The notes under the pieces are model-generated. The model was not told the DNA's origin. It saw nothing but the letters and a program-made list of their open reading frames with translations, and made no database searches. A program made the position numbers and the translations under genes. A stretch of DNA of 64,000 nucleotides from Pezizomycotina sp. ARF18 (Eukaryota; Ascomycota). Below, one piece after another: positions 59,827-64,000 of this stretch (positions are counted from its first letter, which is position 1; every line of letters begins with the position of its first letter). Location: NCBI GenBank assembly GCA_002224055.1, contig AZLU01000175.1, forward strand, positions 1 through 64,000, given 5' to 3'.

Positions 59827-62800
59827 GAAATTTGTAGAAAATATGACAAAATAACTTCCGTTGGTCCAGCTGAAACATCTTCTGCGTCCATCTCGACTTC
59901 GATACCATTGCATAGAGATGTTAGTGGAAGAGTTTCATATTGTTCCAACGCAACCGCTTAATGATCACGAACAACAAAACATACGACGTTACGATTTCCA
60001 AAATAATCAAAAATTCAACATTTCAAATAAATAAAAAAAAAATCTTTCACAAAAATCCGGAGTTAGGAAAAAATACCATTCTTATTCTTTCTGCTTAGGG
60101 ACTTTCCTTTTTCCTTTTTTTTTCCTTTTTTCCTTTTCTTTTCTCTTAAATTTCATATGAAGGACAAAAAACCTTGTACTCTATGACCGACCATGACCCT
60201 CTTTGACCTTCCCTGGAGTTTTTCTTTTATCTAATTTTCTTTGCCCTAATGACCCACTGGCTTTCTTCCTTTCTCTCTCGACAAAAATACCCGACATATA
60301 AATGACCTAACGTAAACCTAACATAATGTGGATTTGGATCCGACCGGCTTTTCCTTTCTCTAACGAAATATACCATCGTTTGTGCGCCTTTTATTATGTC
60401 AGCTACTTCTCATTTCTTTTTTTCTTTTCTTTCCGTTCATACCCACAATATTTCCTAGCTGTACTTTTACTACTGGGGGTGTTCATTTTCTCTTTTGGCT
60501 TCTGATTTTTCGAATCAATATCGAGAAACGAAGGCTTTTATAGCCTTTTGGTTTATGATATTTTTGCTATCCTTTTCCTTCTCCATTAATGACGAATCTT
60601 CTACCCTCTTTGTGCTTTTTAACTCTAATGACCATATTGATTTTTTGTGTTTTCGATAATTCACGTGTAATTATATCACTTTTATTTTACGAGACGAAAA
60701 CAAATGGAAAGCGATAATTCTTCCTAAAACAATACTTATACATTTGTGCAGCAACTGAGCATCGATGTTAAGTACTTGATTTTCAACAGTATACATGTGA
60801 ATGCTCTTATTTTAAATTTTGTAAACGACGAAAATCAACATGGCCATTTAAATGACATTGATCGTGAATAGCATTACATAGCTTCTTCGATATAGTTACA
60901 CGAAGGCGAGATTTTTGAATAAACCCTATCGCCGGCCTCCGACTTGTGAAATTTTCCTAATATCTACAAACCTCCCAACAACAATGAAAGTGAATATCAC
61001 ACTGTACTAATTTTTCTCATACATTTTAAACACTCTGAGATTAGTATGTATGCTCAATATATCCGATGAGGTTTCTGTCGATATTGATTGATACGTTTGA
61101 GTTGGGTGAACGACGCAACGTATCGCGGTGCGCAGTGGTCAATGAGATCTCTATCCTATATACTTCCGAATCGTACAATACAAATATGCGCGCGGGGAGG
61201 TTTGAGAAAGTGTATTAAAGAATATGGACGGTTGTTGTTCTGGATAACCGTTCGCTTACAATGGAAGAAACATGCACCACCTTTGTAACATTGCAGTTCA
61301 TGGGAAGCGCGGAATCCTCGTTAGGTCGCTCGCGGTCATGGATTACTTGAAGTATATATAGGCGACGATTTTAAAAATTGGTTTTATCGAGCTTTTTGAA
61401 ACTTCCTCGTTTTTGAAAAATACTGGTCGTTAAGTAATATCTCGCCCGTGAATGCGAATATCCACGTATCTTTTGCTATTACGTTTACCTTTTGGCATCT
61501 AGTTGAATAAGAGTGTGTACTTTTATCGATGGCCGGCTTAAGGAAGATTCCATCACGGGTGATAATTTAAGAGATGATATTGAGTGATTTCATAGCGAAG
61601 GACATAACTAATCAAACTATGGATCGTTGCCTCGGCTTCTTCTATTTGTTTATAATGCCAGACCGCCAGTTTCTGGGAAGATATCTGTAAATCACGGTTA
61701 TCGTCTTTTGTTTTCTTTAGTTGAAGGGTTTTGAAGGGATCTACCATTATATCTGAGGGGCATTAATAGTAAATGTAGACCTTAGCATCTTTTCCCAGGC
61801 ATTTTAACGCCTTTTTTGGGGTACATGAATGTATAGCTCGCTGTATGTTCCCAGTAACCTTAAGGTTATGTTTTTAGCGCTTCTACTACTTGAAAGGGTC
61901 AATGTATAATGATATAATACATTCCTGGTCTCATTTTTTAACAACATTTAGCTTCGATGAGAGGCTAGTTAAGCGGTACTCTATTCGTAGATACATAATA
62001 CATGTCCGCCGGTGGTGATAGATATTATTTCGAGCGCGAAATAGATGTTTATGAAAGGGAACCAATTTTTGGTTAATGAATAGCACTATGTAATTCTGGT
62101 TTGTATGAAGAAGTGGAGAAAACTGGTATAGATCGTTCGACGTGCGTTGCTGGATACCATTTGATTCGCTAAGATTTATCTCGCGAACGGTGGTTGATAG
62201 TAAACATCTAGAATGGAGCTGTTTCTCCCTGGTCCTTTAGAGGAGTACAATATTGTTGTGTATATGCGTCTTCATGACTGTGATGTGCTGCACAGCTTTT
62301 AATGAAACGTCACCTCTCGTATTTTTGATAGAAGCCCATTAAATGATGAAGCAAATACTCGACGATATCTGGCTTTGTGTTAAAATATGGCATGGAACTA
62401 TCGTTCCTGGAAGATTGACAGCAGGAAGTGTGTATTGACTCCTATGCCATAATTCCCTTCTTCTCCTTTCTGCCTTCCTTCTTTTCTTTCCTTCTTTTTT
62501 GTTATATGGATGTCGTACTTTACAAGGCGTGTGTGTTGTGCGTGCCCGTACTAAAAATCTATGTGTATCCTTCTTTTTCCTGATGGGTCTTGATAATATG
62601 ACTTTAGCTGTATGATGAAATCAAATATTCCTTTTGATATAGGATACGTGTACTTCATCGAGATCTGAATAAAGGCCCCCCGAACGAGGGAGCCAGCCGC
62701 CAATTATCGAGCTGCTGGGGACGGTTTGATGTACTGTCTGCGTTTGTTCATGTAAGAGCAAAATCAACAATTCCGTAGATCAATAGCACATAGCTTTGTG

Positions 62801-64000
62801 GGGTGTATCGTCGGTATCTTCTTCTTCACTTTGAAGTTCGGAGCTATATATAGGTTTCGGAACTTGGACGGCGTTTTGACAAAGCTGAATAACTACAGAT
62901 AAGCAGATTGAAAAGATAAACATATGCACTGTATGAAATATCGTTGCTCGCGATCGTTTGTCGTTTTACTATGATTTGCCGTAGTCAAGTAGTTTGTTTA
63001 TTGATAGCGTGGCGTTTGACGTGAGGGTTCGTGAAAAGTAGGGTTGCCTTGCTGATTTCTATCGGTAGGCGACCGTATGTTTTGGAGCTAAAGAGTGCCA
63101 GGTGGGAGACTTGCTATAGCTTTAGCCTTTGTTCTTTGATTGTACGTTATGTTTGGAATATTCGTCTTTTTAGTTGTAAAATGCTCTGACTCCTCTAAAT
63201 AGAGCTCACGGTTTCCATTCGCATTTTCGTTAGTGAGCGCTGGATAACTTTCCAACGCAGTTATCTGAGGATGCCTAATTGACCGTCGACAACTCATCGA
63301 AGTTTATAGCGAGTCTAACTTACATGAGGGACAGAGTCCGGTCAATGAATATGCTATGGGAGCTTCTTTTGCTACTTTGGTATCAGACGTCTGTTGCCGA
63401 GCGAAATACCTCCTAATAGTCCCTAGAAACTTGATACGAGCTAGATAACTCATTTTGCTCTTGAATATCAAATTTTCTCGAAATCCGCTCTAAGCCTCTT
63501 TCCTCTATTCTCTATAGTACGGTGTAATGGTCAAATTATACCTAGAGGTGGCAGTTGCCGAGTACGTAAGAATACATATCGAATGGGAATCGATAATTTT
63601 TCATTTTTTCCAGTGTTTCGGCCTTTTGGTTTCTGGTATCGTGACCAGTGGGTTGTAATTGCGAAGCGAGTGGTAGCCAGCCCTTACCCACCAATCAATA
63701 CTACCTATCGTTCGGTGAGATCGTCGATCTCGCTACGCTATAGTCCGCTGTTTTCGAGCCAGAGAATCCGCTACGCGTCTGCATTAATCCAGATTACAGT
63801 CATAAAGTGCCAACGAAAAGATTTACGTCGCACGGATAATGCTTGCAACTACAGTTCTATCGCGAGAACCTCATTTTGAACCTTTTGATATTCTGTGTAT
63901 ATATAACCTAGTTATGCTCTTGAAGTCACCAACTAAGGCCTTATTTGTACGATCAGAATGGTGATAAATTCGACTTATACCGAAGAACCCCTTTTCTTTT
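59827..64000. other. Intergenic to right edge, no gene recognised
   Basis: About 4.2 kb. The first part (to about 60700) is T-rich and may include the 3' untranslated region of the acidic protein gene. Open frames such as 61088-61288 and 63583-63879 (+) and 63088-63297 (-) match nothing known. No repeats or RNA genes were seen. Confidence 0.45.

Noticed and set aside
1-64000. Secondary-metabolite cluster or CRISPR-like array
   Set aside because: One dioxygenase without synthase, transporter or pathway regulator is not a cluster; the tandem repeats are direct minisatellites without unique spacers.

Overview
The window looks like nuclear DNA of a filamentous ascomycete (Pezizomycotina). This is inferred from short introns (about 56-143 bases) with GTAAGT-like donors and CTAAC branch points, from fungal protein families (a platelet-activating-factor acetylhydrolase, a DUF3176-like membrane protein, a DUF3445 haem oxidoreductase, an SMG6/EST1-type PIN nuclease, an isopenicillin-N-synthase-like dioxygenase), and from small islands of coding sequence set in long AT-rich, gene-poor stretches. 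No operons, CRISPR arrays, rRNA or convincing tRNA genes were seen.

Layout. 0-0.7 kb: start of a secreted PAF-acetylhydrolase running off the left edge (-). 3.5-5.4 kb: DUF3176-like membrane protein (+). 6.9-8.0 kb: single-pass membrane protein with a beta-trefoil lectin ectodomain (-). 8-15.7 kb: AT-rich, with a nested inverted-repeat element at 9.5-10.1 kb. 15.7-16.8 kb: decayed FG-GAP-like repeat protein (-). 20.1-21.0 kb: uncharacterised three-exon gene carrying two TAA stops (-). 21.9-23.4 kb: DUF3445 protein (-). 26.2-27.1 kb: two-exon gene with a weak nucleotidyltransferase-like look (+), with a 15-bp minisatellite upstream and the same motif in its intron. 27-35.5 kb: gene-poor, with a 179-bp foldback element at 30.3 kb. 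35.6-36.6 kb: Ada-type methylphosphotriester repair/AraC-HTH protein (-). 36.6-44.8 kb: gene-poor, with a cluster of five TCGCGCGA octamers and a TATA box at 38.0 kb. 44.8-48.3 kb: SMG6/EST1A-like nonsense-mediated-decay nuclease (-). 50.5-51.65 kb: coherent but unidentified protein (-), divergent from a 2-oxoglutarate/Fe(II) dioxygenase at 52.3-53.4 kb (+). 57.75-59.14 kb: pyrimidine-rich leader of an acidic hypothetical protein (+). 60-64 kb: nothing recognised.

The strongest general observation is that every recognisable gene is read only by changing frame every few hundred bases, while the amino-acid sequence stays conserved across the changes. In SMG6 this happens about ten times with no in-frame nonsense inside the conserved pieces. 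That pattern fits uncorrected single-base indels in a long-read consensus better than gene decay. The two genes with extra TAA codons (20 kb; FG-GAP-like) may be truly decayed. I see no gene cluster acting in one pathway and no convincing new multi-gene system; the most unusual items are the repeat structures, the apparent loss of the Ada acceptor cysteine, and the unidentified 50.5-51.65 kb protein.
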